Shown here piece by piece: positions 1 through 7,907 of a stretch of DNA of 36,018 nucleotides (positions are counted from its first letter, which is position 1; every line of letters starts with the position of its first letter). Position numbers and translations under genes: made by a program. This DNA is from Chloroflexota bacterium. GTDB taxonomy: Bacteria; Chloroflexota; Anaerolineae; Anaerolineales; Anaerolineaceae. Location of the stretch: the NCBI GenBank assembly GCA_029265085.1, contig JAJUJY010000027.1, forward strand, positions 1-36,018. Reading direction: 5' to 3'. The notes below the pieces were generated by a model, which was not told the origin of the DNA, ran no database searches, and saw nothing but the letters and a program-made list of their open reading frames with translations.

Positions 1-107
1 AACAGGCAGATTACGGCATGGTCGCAGTGTTTGAGGACCTGTACGGCAACCTTTGGGATTTGCTCCAGCTTAACCAGGATCATCCGATTGCAAAACGAGG
101 AATTTAG
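1..107 (+). CDS. VOC (glyoxalase/bleomycin-resistance fold) protein, C-terminal end only
   Basis: The gene enters from the left edge; its reading frame starts at base 3 and ends at TAG 105-107, leaving about 34 residues. The visible tail contains VAVFEDLYGNLWDLLQ, a typical last strand of a VOC domain, where the Glu of the 'FED.YGN.WDL' segment is commonly a metal ligand. The full-length VOC protein at 19498-19899 ends with the very similar VVIFEDLYGNKWDFIE, so the two are likely paralogues. VOC proteins are small dimeric metalloenzymes or drug-binding proteins; the substrate cannot be told from this piece. The next gene starts about 63 bases downstream on the same strand. Confidence 0.8.
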   Translation, partial: QADYGMVAVFEDLYGNLWDLLQLNQDHPIAKRGI

Positions 108-170
108 CCTTGTGTTACATGGTTCTGGGATAAAATTTTGGTGGATGCAGCAAACGAGGAGGGTCATTCT

Positions 171-866
171 TTGGCCGATAAAAATGATCTCGCTCTAGAA
201 CAAGCAGTAGAAGGCAAAGTAATTTACCTTCTGGCATTGATCGTTTTGGTGCAATTTGCCTATCCAATCACTGCCTACGGCACCGTTGCGCTGGTCATCT
301 ACCAGATTTTATACGTATCCATGATTGTGGCTGGGGTGATCGTTGGGAGAGATTCCAAATTGCACCAAGTATTTCTACTCGCTACTGGGTTGATCTACCT
401 GATCGCCAGTTTAATCTATTCTCTGAATCCAATCGCCAATTGGGCGGTAATCATCACTTACCTGGCATTGATTCCCTATTTATTGATGCTCTTGTGGGTT
501 CTTGGCCGTTTTCTTGCCATTGCTGTCCAAATCAATCGCGATGTATTATATGCTGCAATATCATTTTATCTGCTGCTTGGGGCTGTTTTTGTTCCAATTT
601 ATGGATTGGTTGATTATTGGATTCCTGGTTCTTTTCAAGATATTAATTTTCCAACAGCCCAACCCCAATGGCAGCAATTTGTTTACTACAGCTATACAAC
701 GCTGACCTCCAGCGGATACGGGGATATTTTACCCATATCATGGTGGGCTCGTTCGCTCGCAAACCTGGAAATGGTCGTCGGTATGCTTTTTATCGCAATT
801 GTCATGTCTCGTTTAGTGGCTCTATATACCTCTAAACAATCAACGGGGGATGGCAAACCTTTATAG
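171..866 (+). CDS. two-TM-pore ion channel family protein (K+ channel-like)
   Basis: Membrane protein of 231 residues with about four hydrophobic helices followed by a helix-pore-helix unit of the Ion_trans_2 type. The pore segment reads YTTLTSSGYGDILP, where TxxGYGD (about residues 179-185) is the K+ selectivity filter, and the last helix (LANLEMVVGMLFIAIVMSRL) is a normal inner helix. I chose the TTG at 171 because AGGAGGG lies 8 bases upstream; the upstream in-frame TTG 138 and GTG 141 have no ribosome binding site. No cytoplasmic RCK/TrkA domain is present: the protein stops about 15 residues after the inner helix. It is homologous to 4158-4841, whose filter is lost. K+ conduction is inferred from the filter. 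Confidence 0.85.
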   Translation: MADKNDLALEQAVEGKVIYLLALIVLVQFAYPITAYGTVALVIYQILYVSMIVAGVIVGRDSKLHQVFLLATGLIYLIASLIYSLNPIANWAVIITYLALIPYLLMLLWVLGRFLAIAVQINRDVLYAAISFYLLLGAVFVPIYGLVDYWIPGSFQDINFPTAQPQWQQFVYYSYTTLTSSGYGDILPISWWARSLANLEMVVGMLFIAIVMSRLVALYTSKQSTGDGKPL

Positions 867-1048
867 CAGCCTAAGAAAAATAATTACATAATTCACCCAA
901 ACAATATTTTGTATCTTGCCGATATTTCATAATGTGTGGTTGTTCTAATCTACACTCATTCCTTGGTAGATATGTTTTCGCGGGGCAATAGAATACCAGC
1001 CGTAGGGAAAACACAAGCATAGCGTCAAGTTAAGTGAAAAATCTTTGC

Positions 1049-1054
1049 TATGAT
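1049..1054 (+). promoter_or_regulatory. candidate -10 box TATGAT for the lipoprotein gene
   Basis: TATGATAAAG lies 45 bases before the ATG at 1099. The same TATGATAAA word recurs at 7908 and 17015, each time just upstream of a gene. No convincing -35 hexamer is visible. Confidence 0.35.
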
Positions 1055-1098
1055 AAAGCCATTGTTCATTAAATAACAAACAACTGAAAGGAAATTGT

Positions 1099-2190
1099 AT
1101 GAAAGCAGCTATTCGCATGATTTTGGGATCAGCGATGATGCTTGGCCTGGCTGCCTGCCAAATGCAAGCAGCACAACCATCCGTCGCACCAACATTACAG
1201 CCAACAATAATCGAGAGTGCACCGACAGATCAAGAAGTTGCAAATTCATCGCTTTCAAACACAGCGACCCAAATAGATGAACTATCCGCAGAAGCGGGTT
1301 ATGAAATCCATGAGCCAGATTATTTGCCAGCCGGTTATACCCTGGAGAATGCAATCCTCAATCAGGCCACCCAGAGCGTCTGCCTGCAATACCGCCATGA
1401 AGAAGATCCAAACAGTGTTCTATGGATTGCCCAAGGGCCTATGGCATCTGTCACACCGTTAGAATCAATTTCAGGTTGGCCAGAAACCATGGTTTTCCAG
1501 GAACCGGCAGCCATCGGTGGTGCTGAGGACGGGCTCCACCTCGCTGGTTGGCGCAGAAATAATTGGGGCTGCTCCGAGGCTGCACAGGCTGAAACCACAC
1601 CATACACTTTTACCCTTGCCCCGCGGTTTGCCTGGCAGGCAGAAGACCGCCAGTTTGAAATCTATTCTGCCAGTGCTGGTTGTGCAGCGGCGGGAGGCGT
1701 GACCAACCTGGACTTACTCCGAGTGGCCGAGGGACTGACGGGGGTATCCACCCATCCCGCAGATGAATTAGATCCTGAATGTTTGCGCTCCGTTGCGGAT
1801 GCGGTCAAATTATCCGGTTTTGATATAAGCGAACCAACCATTTTACCGGCAGAGGCGGCTTTTTATTACGCCACCTACGAAGCATCCCCAGATCCAGGTG
1901 TAACCCTCCATTTCTATCATAAACAACACGCAGAAAGCGGCACCTTCTTCCGCATCACACTGTTCAAGAAAGCCCCTCCTTACTTTGCCTCAGCGTGTGG
2001 TGAAAATACCGCTCAAACCTGCGAGGTCATTCAGGCTGGCTCTATTCCTGTGGTATATCAATTTCTTGACCCAACCGAGCAATTGGACTGGCAGGTCAAT
2101 GATGTTTACTATTCTCTGTTCAGAAACGCTGGAGAACCCGGGAAGAAGTATAAAGACGAGCTGGTACAACTCATTACCAGTATGAAGTAA
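1099..2190 (+). CDS. lipoprotein with two related DUF4367-like halves
   Basis: A 363-residue exported lipoprotein. Residues 1-20 form a lipoprotein signal peptide ending in the lipobox LAAC, with Cys20 as the expected lipid attachment site, followed by a Pro/Thr/Ser-rich linker to about residue 60. The mature part seems to hold two units: GYEIHEPDYLPAGYTLENA starts near residue 68 and GFDISEPTILPAEAAFYY near residue 238. The first resembles the 'LP.GY.L' start of DUF4367-type domains seen in surface proteins and anti-sigma factors. GAAAGGA precedes the ATG. It is followed by a strong terminator at 2241-2273, so it is probably transcribed alone. The function is unknown; a ligand-binding or envelope-sensing role is a guess. 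Confidence 0.8.
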   Translation: MKAAIRMILGSAMMLGLAACQMQAAQPSVAPTLQPTIIESAPTDQEVANSSLSNTATQIDELSAEAGYEIHEPDYLPAGYTLENAILNQATQSVCLQYRHEEDPNSVLWIAQGPMASVTPLESISGWPETMVFQEPAAIGGAEDGLHLAGWRRNNWGCSEAAQAETTPYTFTLAPRFAWQAEDRQFEIYSASAGCAAAGGVTNLDLLRVAEGLTGVSTHPADELDPECLRSVADAVKLSGFDISEPTILPAEAAFYYATYEASPDPGVTLHFYHKQHAESGTFFRITLFKKAPPYFASACGENTAQTCEVIQAGSIPVVYQFLDPTEQLDWQVNDVYYSLFRNAGEPGKKYKDELVQLITSMK

Positions 2191-2240
2191 TTCTTTTGAA
2201 ATATACTTCCTGTTTTTAACAACCACCTCTCTTAATTAAA

Positions 2241-2273
2241 ATAATGCGCTTTTTTCAGGCGCATTATCTTTTT
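2241..2273 (+). terminator. Rho-independent terminator after the lipoprotein gene
   Basis: A 9-bp perfect stem (ATAATGCGC 2241-2249 pairing with GCGCATTAT 2259-2267) with a 9-base loop is followed by CTTTTT. Confidence 0.8.
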
Positions 2274-2413
2274 ACAGCAATTCGTATGTTGATAATTAGG
2301 GAAATCATCCATCATGACCTGGCATCACCCCAGTTTTGATTAATCATATTGGGAAAGAAACCATCCATCGTATTCGCCAAAGCCTGTGCAGGATCATTGA
2401 GTATAATCAGGAT

Positions 2414-3628
2414 ATGAATATCGCAGTAATTGGCGCGGGTGCATCGGGCATGGCAGCTGCTCTCCAGGCTGCCTGGAATGGGGCTGCCGTAACCTTATTT
2501 GAAAGGAATCCGGCAGTAGGACGGAAATTACTGGTCACCGGCTCCGGACGCTGCAATATCACCAACGATGGCGCCTCTGCAGAGAAATATTCCTGCGCTG
2601 ACACAGCCTGGATGGAGCGCCTCCTAAGCCAGTTTGGTGTGCAGGATTTATTGACCATGCTTGCCGAGATCGGCATCCCGGTTCACAAGACGGAGGATGG
2701 TTGGTATTACCCGCTCTCCGATTCTGCCCATACTGTTGTAGATGCTTTCGCCAGTGCGCTCGACCTGGCGGGCGTGACATTGCGGCATTCCTCCCAGGTA
2801 ACTTCCATCCAACCCAATGGCAAAAATTTCCGTATCCGTTTCCTCTGTGACGGCCAGCAGCAAGACCTGGTCTTTGAGCGCGTGATCGTCTCAGCCGGCG
2901 GCAAAGCGTATCCATCTCTCGGCTCGCGGGGAGAACTATTCCCTGTTTTAGAAAGCCTGGGACATACTGTTGATCCCAAACGCCCCGCCCTGGCACCTGT
3001 TCTGGCTGAATTAGGCCCGCTGCATTCGTTGCAGGGTGTCCGCCTGGATGTTGGGACCACGCTCTGGAAAGGCAAACAACAACTGGCCGCCACTACCGGG
3101 AACTTGATATTTACCCAATGGGGCTTGAATGGCCCCGCAGTCATGGACCTCAGCCACCACGTATCTGCCAACCCTGGTGCAAAAATAGAGCTTTCGCTCA
3201 ACCTGCTGGCATTTTTCCAGGACGAATTTGATCAATTATTGGCTCAAAAACGCACCAGCCGTATGCCGCTGCGCGTATTTCTGGGTGCTTTCTTCCCACC
3301 CAAAGTGGCCGCTCTGCTTATAAAAAACGCCCATTTACCGGAAGGGATCCTTCTGTGTGAGTTGAATAATCAGACTATGGGGCAGATTATTGAAAAGATG
3401 AAGGATACTCGCCTGCCAGTGAAGGGTGTCCGTGATTTTGAATACTGCCAGGTCTCCGCTGGTGGTGTGCCGGTAAGTGAAGTTGATCCGCTGACTTTGG
3501 AATCTTGCCGGGTGAAGGGGCTTTACCTGACTGGTGAAACACTGGATGTGGTTGGTCCCTGCGGGGGCTACAACTTGCAATATGCATTCAGCAGCGGAGC
3601 TTTAGCTGGTAAGGCCGCTGCTAGATAA
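2414..3628 (+). CDS. BaiN/HI0933-family NAD(P)/FAD-dependent oxidoreductase
   Basis: A flavoprotein of 404 residues, the usual length for the HI0933/YhiN/BaiN family. The N-terminal Rossmann dinucleotide motif is IAVIGAGASG (residues 3-12). The family marker GRKLLVTGSGRCNITN spans residues 36-51. A second FAD contact, SAGGKAYPSLGSRGE, lies in the middle. The C-terminus has the diagnostic GLYLTGETLDVVGPCGGYNLQ followed by AFSSG. The frame is open upstream from a TTG at 2336, but the Rossmann strand begins right at ATG 2414, so I start there; the Shine-Dalgarno is weak. Members are flavin-dependent reductases or dehydrogenases of largely unknown substrate; some act in gut bile-acid 7-dehydroxylation, which should not be assumed here. 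It is a single-gene unit. Confidence 0.9.
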   Translation: MNIAVIGAGASGMAAALQAAWNGAAVTLFERNPAVGRKLLVTGSGRCNITNDGASAEKYSCADTAWMERLLSQFGVQDLLTMLAEIGIPVHKTEDGWYYPLSDSAHTVVDAFASALDLAGVTLRHSSQVTSIQPNGKNFRIRFLCDGQQQDLVFERVIVSAGGKAYPSLGSRGELFPVLESLGHTVDPKRPALAPVLAELGPLHSLQGVRLDVGTTLWKGKQQLAATTGNLIFTQWGLNGPAVMDLSHHVSANPGAKIELSLNLLAFFQDEFDQLLAQKRTSRMPLRVFLGAFFPPKVAALLIKNAHLPEGILLCELNNQTMGQIIEKMKDTRLPVKGVRDFEYCQVSAGGVPVSEVDPLTLESCRVKGLYLTGETLDVVGPCGGYNLQYAFSSGALAGKAAAR

Positions 3629-3650
3629 AAAAAATGGTAAGTATTGCACG

Positions 3651-3680
3651 TTGAATTGCGTGGCATAATTAAAATAGATT
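3651..3680 (+). promoter_or_regulatory. candidate promoter for the SnoaL-like gene
   Basis: TTGAAT (3651-3656), an 18-base spacer, then TAGATT (3675-3680), ending 33 bases before the ATG at 3714. The match to consensus is moderate. Confidence 0.3.
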
Positions 3681-3713
3681 ATATTGCCTGAGCTTACCCG
3701 GAGGTGTGTTCGA

Positions 3714-4097
3714 ATGAGTCCCATCCGTATGTCCCGCGTAGAAAATGCGATCCGCACCGTCCTTGAGTTCAACGAAGCGTTTAACCGCCATGATGTCGCT
3801 GGTATGATGGCACTGATGAGCGAGGATTGTGTCTTTGAAAACACAGCCCCCGCCCCTGATGGCACAATGTTCGCAGGTAAGGCTGCCGTTACCCAATTCT
3901 GGGAAATTTTTTTCCAAGAATCGCCGCACGCACACATAGATATTGAAGAAATATTTAGCGCAGGTTACCGCTGCATCATGCGCTGGCGCTATGAATGGAC
4001 CAATGCAAGCGGAGAAAAAGGTCATGTCCGCGGTGTGGATATCTTTCAGGTGAAAAACGGATTAATCATCGAAAAATTTTCTTATGTGAAGGGATAA
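3714..4097 (+). CDS. SnoaL-like / NTF2-superfamily protein
   Basis: A 127-residue single-domain protein of the cone-shaped alpha+beta-barrel (NTF2-like) fold. The N-terminal VLEFNEAFNRHDVAGMMALMSEDCVFEN is the classic opening of SnoaL-like polyketide-cyclase/ketosteroid-isomerase relatives, followed by GKAAVTQFWEIFF and later WRYEWTNASGEKGHVRGVDIF. I start at ATG 3714 because GGAGG (3700-3704) lies 9 bases upstream; an in-frame TTG at 3684 has no such signal. Proteins of this class bind small hydrophobic ligands or isomerise ring ketones, and most bacterial members are uncharacterised. The substrate is not deducible here. Confidence 0.82.
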   Translation: MSPIRMSRVENAIRTVLEFNEAFNRHDVAGMMALMSEDCVFENTAPAPDGTMFAGKAAVTQFWEIFFQESPHAHIDIEEIFSAGYRCIMRWRYEWTNASGEKGHVRGVDIFQVKNGLIIEKFSYVKG

Positions 4098-4145
4098 ACC
4101 AATTAGCACCTAACCGGTGTATTTTTTAAATTATTCAAACATTGA

Positions 4146-4151
4146 TATAAT
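4146..4151 (+). promoter_or_regulatory. perfect -10 box TATAAT giving a predicted leaderless mRNA
   Basis: TATAAT ends 6 bases before the ATG at 4158, so transcription starting 7 bases after the box would begin at the start codon itself. No Shine-Dalgarno is visible for this gene, which fits a leaderless message. The -35 region is only a T-rich run. Confidence 0.45.
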
Positions 4152-4157
4152 TTTTCC

Positions 4158-4841
4158 ATGAACCACGCTCGCAACTCCCAAAAAAATCGCTTGCGCTTTC
4201 ATCCATCAGCATTTTTGCTGCTTGCCCAGCTATTACAGCTGTTCTTCTATGCCGCTTTACAAGATTTTGATCATCAGCGCGGACTAATTGGAGCAGTCAG
4301 TGTTGTAATCCTGGTGCTGATTGTTTGGGTCGTTAACCACAGCCCGGCCATCAACTGGCTCACCTGGGTATTGGCAATTCCCACCTTTGTACTGCAGTTA
4401 TTATCTGCAACAAGCTCCAATTCAACACTTTTCATTATTTCGTCCTTGCTTTCTGCGACTTTGTATTTTTATGCTGCAGGCAGCCTGATTGCCTACATGA
4501 TGGGCGATGAACGAGTCACTACCGATGAACTGTTTGCAGTAGGGGCAACTTTTACCTTGATTGCCTGGGGATTTGCAGATCTGTACATTGTCTGCGAGAC
4601 CTTGTTACCCGGAAGTTTTGTGAGTTCCGTGATTATTGACCGGCCATTAAATTTTTTTGAATTTCTATTTTTAAGCTTTACCAACCTTTCTTCAGCAGGT
4701 CTTAGCGACATTGTTCCGGTTACGGTATGGGCGCGTGTTTTAATCATGCTGGAACAATTTGTTGGGATTGGTTATGTAGCAATTGTGGTTTCACGACTGA
4801 TCGGATTAACAATCCATAGACAAAGCCGCAAACATAGTTAG
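4158..4841 (+). CDS. channel-like membrane protein, paralogue of 171-866, with degenerate selectivity filter
   Basis: A 227-residue membrane protein with the same plan as the channel at 171-866: about four N-terminal hydrophobic helices, then a helix-pore-helix unit at about residues 132-217. The pore regions align closely: FVYYSYTTLTSSGYGD in the first gene versus EFLFLSFTNLSSAGLSD here, followed by DI.P..VWAR and a matching inner helix ending in VVSRL. The GYG filter is replaced by GLS, so ordinary K+ selectivity is not expected. The frame is otherwise intact, with no stop or shift, suggesting a retained but changed function, such as a non-selective pore, a partner subunit of the first channel or a non-conducting sensor. 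The tail is short and basic. Confidence 0.75.
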   Translation: MNHARNSQKNRLRFHPSAFLLLAQLLQLFFYAALQDFDHQRGLIGAVSVVILVLIVWVVNHSPAINWLTWVLAIPTFVLQLLSATSSNSTLFIISSLLSATLYFYAAGSLIAYMMGDERVTTDELFAVGATFTLIAWGFADLYIVCETLLPGSFVSSVIIDRPLNFFEFLFLSFTNLSSAGLSDIVPVTVWARVLIMLEQFVGIGYVAIVVSRLIGLTIHRQSRKHS

Positions 4842-4910
4842 ATCATTTGTATAATTTAATTAACCTGATTCCCAAATCTATCTCTCCATTATTAACACAA
4901 GGAAAAATTG

Positions 4911-5927
4911 ATGATATCCTGGCAAGATCAACTGAGAGGCGATTCAATTTCCTGGTTATTAGAATCCGAACAACCCGCAGTGCGATATTTGGCGCTGCGA
5001 GATTTAACTGATATTCCTGAAAGTGACGCGGAATTTCAAGCACTCCGTTCACAGGCGCACCAACAAGGCCCCATTGCTGAGGTTCTCGCAGCCATGCACC
5101 CCGAAGGATTTTGGGTAGAACCAGGTCCAGGGTATAACCCAAAATACCGTTCTAGCGTCTGGTCACTCATCCTTTTAGCCCAATTAGGCGCATCCGTTAA
5201 AGAGGACTCCAGAATTCGTCTGGCAATTTATTATTTATTGGATCACAACCTGACCCGCAGTGGTCAGTTCACCACAACCGGAACACCATCCGGTACGGTG
5301 GATTGTTTGCAAGGCAATCTGCTGTGGGCTTTGCAAGCACTCGGCTGTGAGGCTTCAAGGCTGGATACAGCAATGGATTGGATGGCACGCAGTGTAACTG
5401 GCGAAGGCATTTCCCCCGCGGATGATCGAAATGCACCCATACGATATTACGCAGCGAAATGCGGTCCCAAATTTGCCTGCGGTGCAAATAATGGGCTGCC
5501 TTGCGCATGGGGAGCAGTCAAAGTGATGCTGGCGCTTGGGAAATGGCCGGTTGAGCGTTCCACCCCAATCATTCAACAAGCGGTCCAGGCTGGCATAGAT
5601 TTCTTATTTAGCGTAAACCCGACCGATGCTGCTTACCCATCCGGTTTTAGTGATAAACCTAGCCAAAACTGGTGGAAATTCGGATTTCCGGTATTTTATG
5701 TAACCGATTTGCTGCAGGTTGCCGAAGCACTAATCCAGCTCGGCTGTGCAAGCGATCCGCGTATGTCCGATCTTTTGTCATTGATTCGAAACAAACAAGA
5801 CGCCAATGGCCGCTGGGTATTGGAGTATGACTACACAGGCAAAACCTGGGTTAATTTTGGTCCCAAAAAAGTAGCAAATCAATGGGTGACACTGCGGGCT
5901 GCCAGGGTATTAAAAGCGGCTTACTAG
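4911..5927 (+). CDS. alpha/alpha-toroid protein, prenyltransferase/squalene-cyclase-like
   Basis: A soluble protein of 338 residues from a family often labelled 'prenyltransferase' or 'terpene cyclase/mutase-like'. It opens with WLLESEQPAVRYLALRDL, a HEAT-like helical hairpin, continues with GFWVEPGPGYNPKYRSSVWSL and repeated helices, and ends with a QW-type repeat, LLSLIRNKQDANGRWVLE, then WVTLRAARVLKA. No DxDD or DDxxD acid motif is visible, so cyclase chemistry is doubtful. AAGGA lies 7 bases before ATG 4911, which I prefer over the TTG at 4908. A decayed piece of a related gene appears near 28681-28875. The biochemical role is unknown. Confidence 0.7.
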   Translation: MISWQDQLRGDSISWLLESEQPAVRYLALRDLTDIPESDAEFQALRSQAHQQGPIAEVLAAMHPEGFWVEPGPGYNPKYRSSVWSLILLAQLGASVKEDSRIRLAIYYLLDHNLTRSGQFTTTGTPSGTVDCLQGNLLWALQALGCEASRLDTAMDWMARSVTGEGISPADDRNAPIRYYAAKCGPKFACGANNGLPCAWGAVKVMLALGKWPVERSTPIIQQAVQAGIDFLFSVNPTDAAYPSGFSDKPSQNWWKFGFPVFYVTDLLQVAEALIQLGCASDPRMSDLLSLIRNKQDANGRWVLEYDYTGKTWVNFGPKKVANQWVTLRAARVLKAAY

Positions 5928-5987
5928 GGCTAATACAAAGCCTTGTCGTCGAGGTGCGCTTAATCATCCATCCAGAAAGGGTACATT

Positions 5988-6368
5988 ATGGAAACCCATC
6001 CAAAAGGATTCTCTTCGATTGATGAATATATAGCCTGTTTTCCGGAAGACATTCAGCTGATATTATTCGAGTTGCGCTCCGTAATAAAAGCTGCTGTACC
6101 AGAAGCCGAAGAAAAAATCAGTTACCAGATGCCTACCTTTGCGCTAAAAGGCAACCTGGTCCATTTTTCAGTTAATAAAAACCATATCGGATTTTATCCC
6201 GCACCAAGTGGTGTTGAACATTTCCAGGCCGAACTGGCAGCCTACAAGACTTCAAAAGGTGCCATTCAATTCCCAATCGGGCAGCCCATCCCATTCGACT
6301 TGGTCCGGAAGATTGTAGAATTCCGGGTAGAAGAAAATCTGGCAAGGGCAAAAGGGAGGAAAGGATAG
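5988..6368 (+). CDS. DUF1801 / YdhG-like protein
   Basis: A 126-residue protein of the YdhG/DUF1801 fold. Hallmarks are the N-terminal SIDEYIACFPEDIQLILFELRSVI helices, then PEAEEKISYQMPTFALKGNLVHFSVNKNHIGFYP, and the end segment YKTSKGAIQFPIGQPIPFDLVRKIVEFRVEEN. The 'Y.MP.F...G....' and 'sKG.iqfp...plp..li.kiv..R..E' segments are diagnostic. One member (Fra in Bacillus) acts as an iron chaperone; most have no assigned role. AAAGGG precedes the ATG. The gene stands alone, followed by an AT-rich intergenic stretch. Confidence 0.85.
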   Translation: METHPKGFSSIDEYIACFPEDIQLILFELRSVIKAAVPEAEEKISYQMPTFALKGNLVHFSVNKNHIGFYPAPSGVEHFQAELAAYKTSKGAIQFPIGQPIPFDLVRKIVEFRVEENLARAKGRKG

Positions 6369-6373
6369 GGTTT

Positions 6374-6415
6374 AAAAAATATATTTTTTTTAGGCTTCTC
6401 AAATATTGAGAACCT
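6374..6415. other. AT-rich hairpins downstream of the DUF1801 gene
   Basis: An A-run/T-run hairpin (6374-6391) is followed directly by an imperfect inverted repeat: TAGGCTTCTCAA (6391-6402) pairs, with one bulged C, with TTGAGAACCTA (6405-6415). The plus-strand stem at 6391-6415 has no T-run after it; read on the minus strand it is followed by A residues. It could be a weak terminator formed by the first hairpin or a protein-binding site at the edge of the AT-rich island. Confidence 0.35.
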
Positions 6416-6519
6416 AAACATAATAGGATCAACCAAAATCTAATATTTTTCCCAATGAACCTTAATAACCAGCATCAACAGTCATAACAACGACCATTTA
6501 AAATTATTCGGGAACAACA

Positions 6520-7134
6520 ATGGATAACTTAGCAGCTATCAACACAAAACCTCTTGACGGAAATACTCCTTTTATCGATGGATTAAATTCATTAGATTTT
6601 AATTTATATCATTTCTGGCAATGGGGATTTTCAAACATTACCGATAATACTATCAGAGGGATTATTGCCGAATATCTGGTAGCACAAGCTGTTGGAAGTA
6701 CTCAAAAGGTCAGAGAAACCTGGGCTTCTTATGACTTAATAGATGCTAACGGAATTACGATTGAAGTAAAATCCGCCGCCTATCTACAAAGCTGGGTTCA
6801 AAAAAGTTATTCTCCCATAAGTTTCAAATGCCGTGAAACTTATGGGTGGGATTCAAGCACGAACATTTATGATACAAACAAAGCGAGACAAGCCCAAGTA
6901 TATGTATTTGCAGTCTTGACACATAAGTGCAAGGACACTCTAAATCCTTTGGATGTTTCTCAATGGCAATTTTATGTTATTTCAACCAATAAGCTAAACC
7001 TGGTCTTACGGAATCAACAATCAATATCATTAACGACCCTTAAAAAGATGGTTGATAAACCCATTTCGTATCCTGAACTTAATGAAGCAATAACCCAGGC
7101 AGCAAAATATTCAATCAATGAAACATCAACATAA
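6520..7134 (+). CDS. putative PD-(D/E)XK nuclease-like protein, stand-alone
   Basis: A 204-residue protein with the signature of the PD-(D/E)XK restriction-endonuclease-like fold: Glu51 in RGIIAEYLVAQAVG (helix), Asp72 in WASYDLID, and Glu82-x-Lys84 in ITIEVKSAAYLQSW. These four residues form the expected catalytic set, and the order helix-Glu, beta-Asp, beta-ExK is right. The C-terminal half has strands such as AQVYVFAVL and QFYVIST. The gene and its flanks are visibly more AT-rich than neighbouring genes and codon choice is different, suggesting horizontal transfer. No methyltransferase, helicase or other restriction partner is adjacent, so it is not a standard restriction-modification system. 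DNA cleavage is inferred from the motif only. Confidence 0.65.
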   Translation: MDNLAAINTKPLDGNTPFIDGLNSLDFNLYHFWQWGFSNITDNTIRGIIAEYLVAQAVGSTQKVRETWASYDLIDANGITIEVKSAAYLQSWVQKSYSPISFKCRETYGWDSSTNIYDTNKARQAQVYVFAVLTHKCKDTLNPLDVSQWQFYVISTNKLNLVLRNQQSISLTTLKKMVDKPISYPELNEAITQAAKYSINETST

Positions 7135-7186
7135 ATTAGGATTTTTATTGGATTAACTGTATCCTTAAAAATAAAAAAATTCCTAA

Positions 7187-7192
7187 TAGAAT
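7187..7192 (+). promoter_or_regulatory. candidate -10 box TAGAAT for the first cyclase gene
   Basis: TAGAAT ends 16 bases before the ATG at 7209. The 11-base word ATAGAATGAAT (7186-7196) is repeated exactly at 18411-18421 upstream of another gene, which supports a shared promoter element. Confidence 0.35.
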
Positions 7193-7208
7193 GAATAGGA
7201 GTTTCGGT

Positions 7209-7904
7209 ATGCCAGAAATCATCGACTTAAGCCAGGAGATTTATCCGGGAATGCCTGTTTTTCCCGGTTTACCGCAAGTAAATATGACCATTCATGTCAG
7301 CCATGAAGAATGGGACGGAATCACGGACAGTGATGTGATTTCTCCGGCTGTTCACCGCCTGGAATTGGGTGAGCATACCGGCACCCATGTGGATGCGCTT
7401 AATCACATGGGGCGCGAATTTCGCGGCCAATCCATTGACACGATGCCTTTGAGCATGTTTTATACCGAGGGTATCTGCCTGGACCTTTCTTCCAAAGGGC
7501 TGCGGGAATTAATTGAAGTATCCGATTTGCAGCAGGCATTAGATCAAGTAAACCTGAAGATCAAAGCAGGAGACACTGTACTGCTCTATACCGACCATTA
7601 CCGGCGCGCTTTTGGCACCAGCGACTGGGATCACGGTCCCGGCATCAGTGCGGAAGCTGCTCGCTGGTTCGGACAGCAGAAGATTGCGGCTTTTGGGGTT
7701 GAAACTGTCTCTCCAGGTGTGCGTCATGTGTCGAATAAAGAAGTACACCGGATTTGTGGAGAAATGGGTTTCACCCATTACGAGAATATGATCAATCTTT
7801 ACCGGTTGATCGGTCGGGGAAGATTTCGCTTCATTGCCTTACCACTTAATATCCGCGGTGGAACAGGTTCCCCCGTCCGGGCAGTGGCAGTCTTTGAAAA
7901 TTGA
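7209..7904 (+). CDS. metal-dependent cyclase / kynurenine-formamidase-like hydrolase (cyclase family)
   Basis: A 231-residue protein of the cyclase/KynB family (Pfam Cyclase fold). The metal-binding motif HTGTHVDALNH spans residues 56-66 (His56, His60, Asp62, His66). The N-terminus IIDLSQEIYPGMPVFPG is typical, and the C-terminal part has FGVETVSPG and ALPLNIRGGTGSPVRAVAV. Family members hydrolyse N-formylkynurenine or cyclic amides, or dehydrate and cyclise polyketides, using Mn or Zn. I start at ATG 7209, which has AGGAG 7 bases upstream, rather than the in-frame ATG at 7191 that lies in the probable -10 region. No kynurenine-pathway neighbours are present, so the substrate is open. A second, shorter cyclase is at 28872. 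Confidence 0.85.
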   Translation: MPEIIDLSQEIYPGMPVFPGLPQVNMTIHVSHEEWDGITDSDVISPAVHRLELGEHTGTHVDALNHMGREFRGQSIDTMPLSMFYTEGICLDLSSKGLRELIEVSDLQQALDQVNLKIKAGDTVLLYTDHYRRAFGTSDWDHGPGISAEAARWFGQQKIAAFGVETVSPGVRHVSNKEVHRICGEMGFTHYENMINLYRLIGRGRFRFIALPLNIRGGTGSPVRAVAVFEN

Positions 7905-7907
7905 GCG

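Noticed and set aside
2559..2996. 145-residue open frame on the minus strand inside the flavoprotein
   Set aside because: It is an antisense shadow of the flavoprotein gene, with no ribosome binding site or recognisable motifs.
3690..3730. tRNA-like T-arm sequence GTTCGAATGAGTCCC
   Set aside because: No acceptor or anticodon stems can be built around it, and it contains the start of the SnoaL-like gene with its own ribosome binding site.
7209..7904. Naming the cyclase kynB with a kynurenine-pathway role
   Set aside because: No tryptophan-degradation genes are nearby and the family has several activities.
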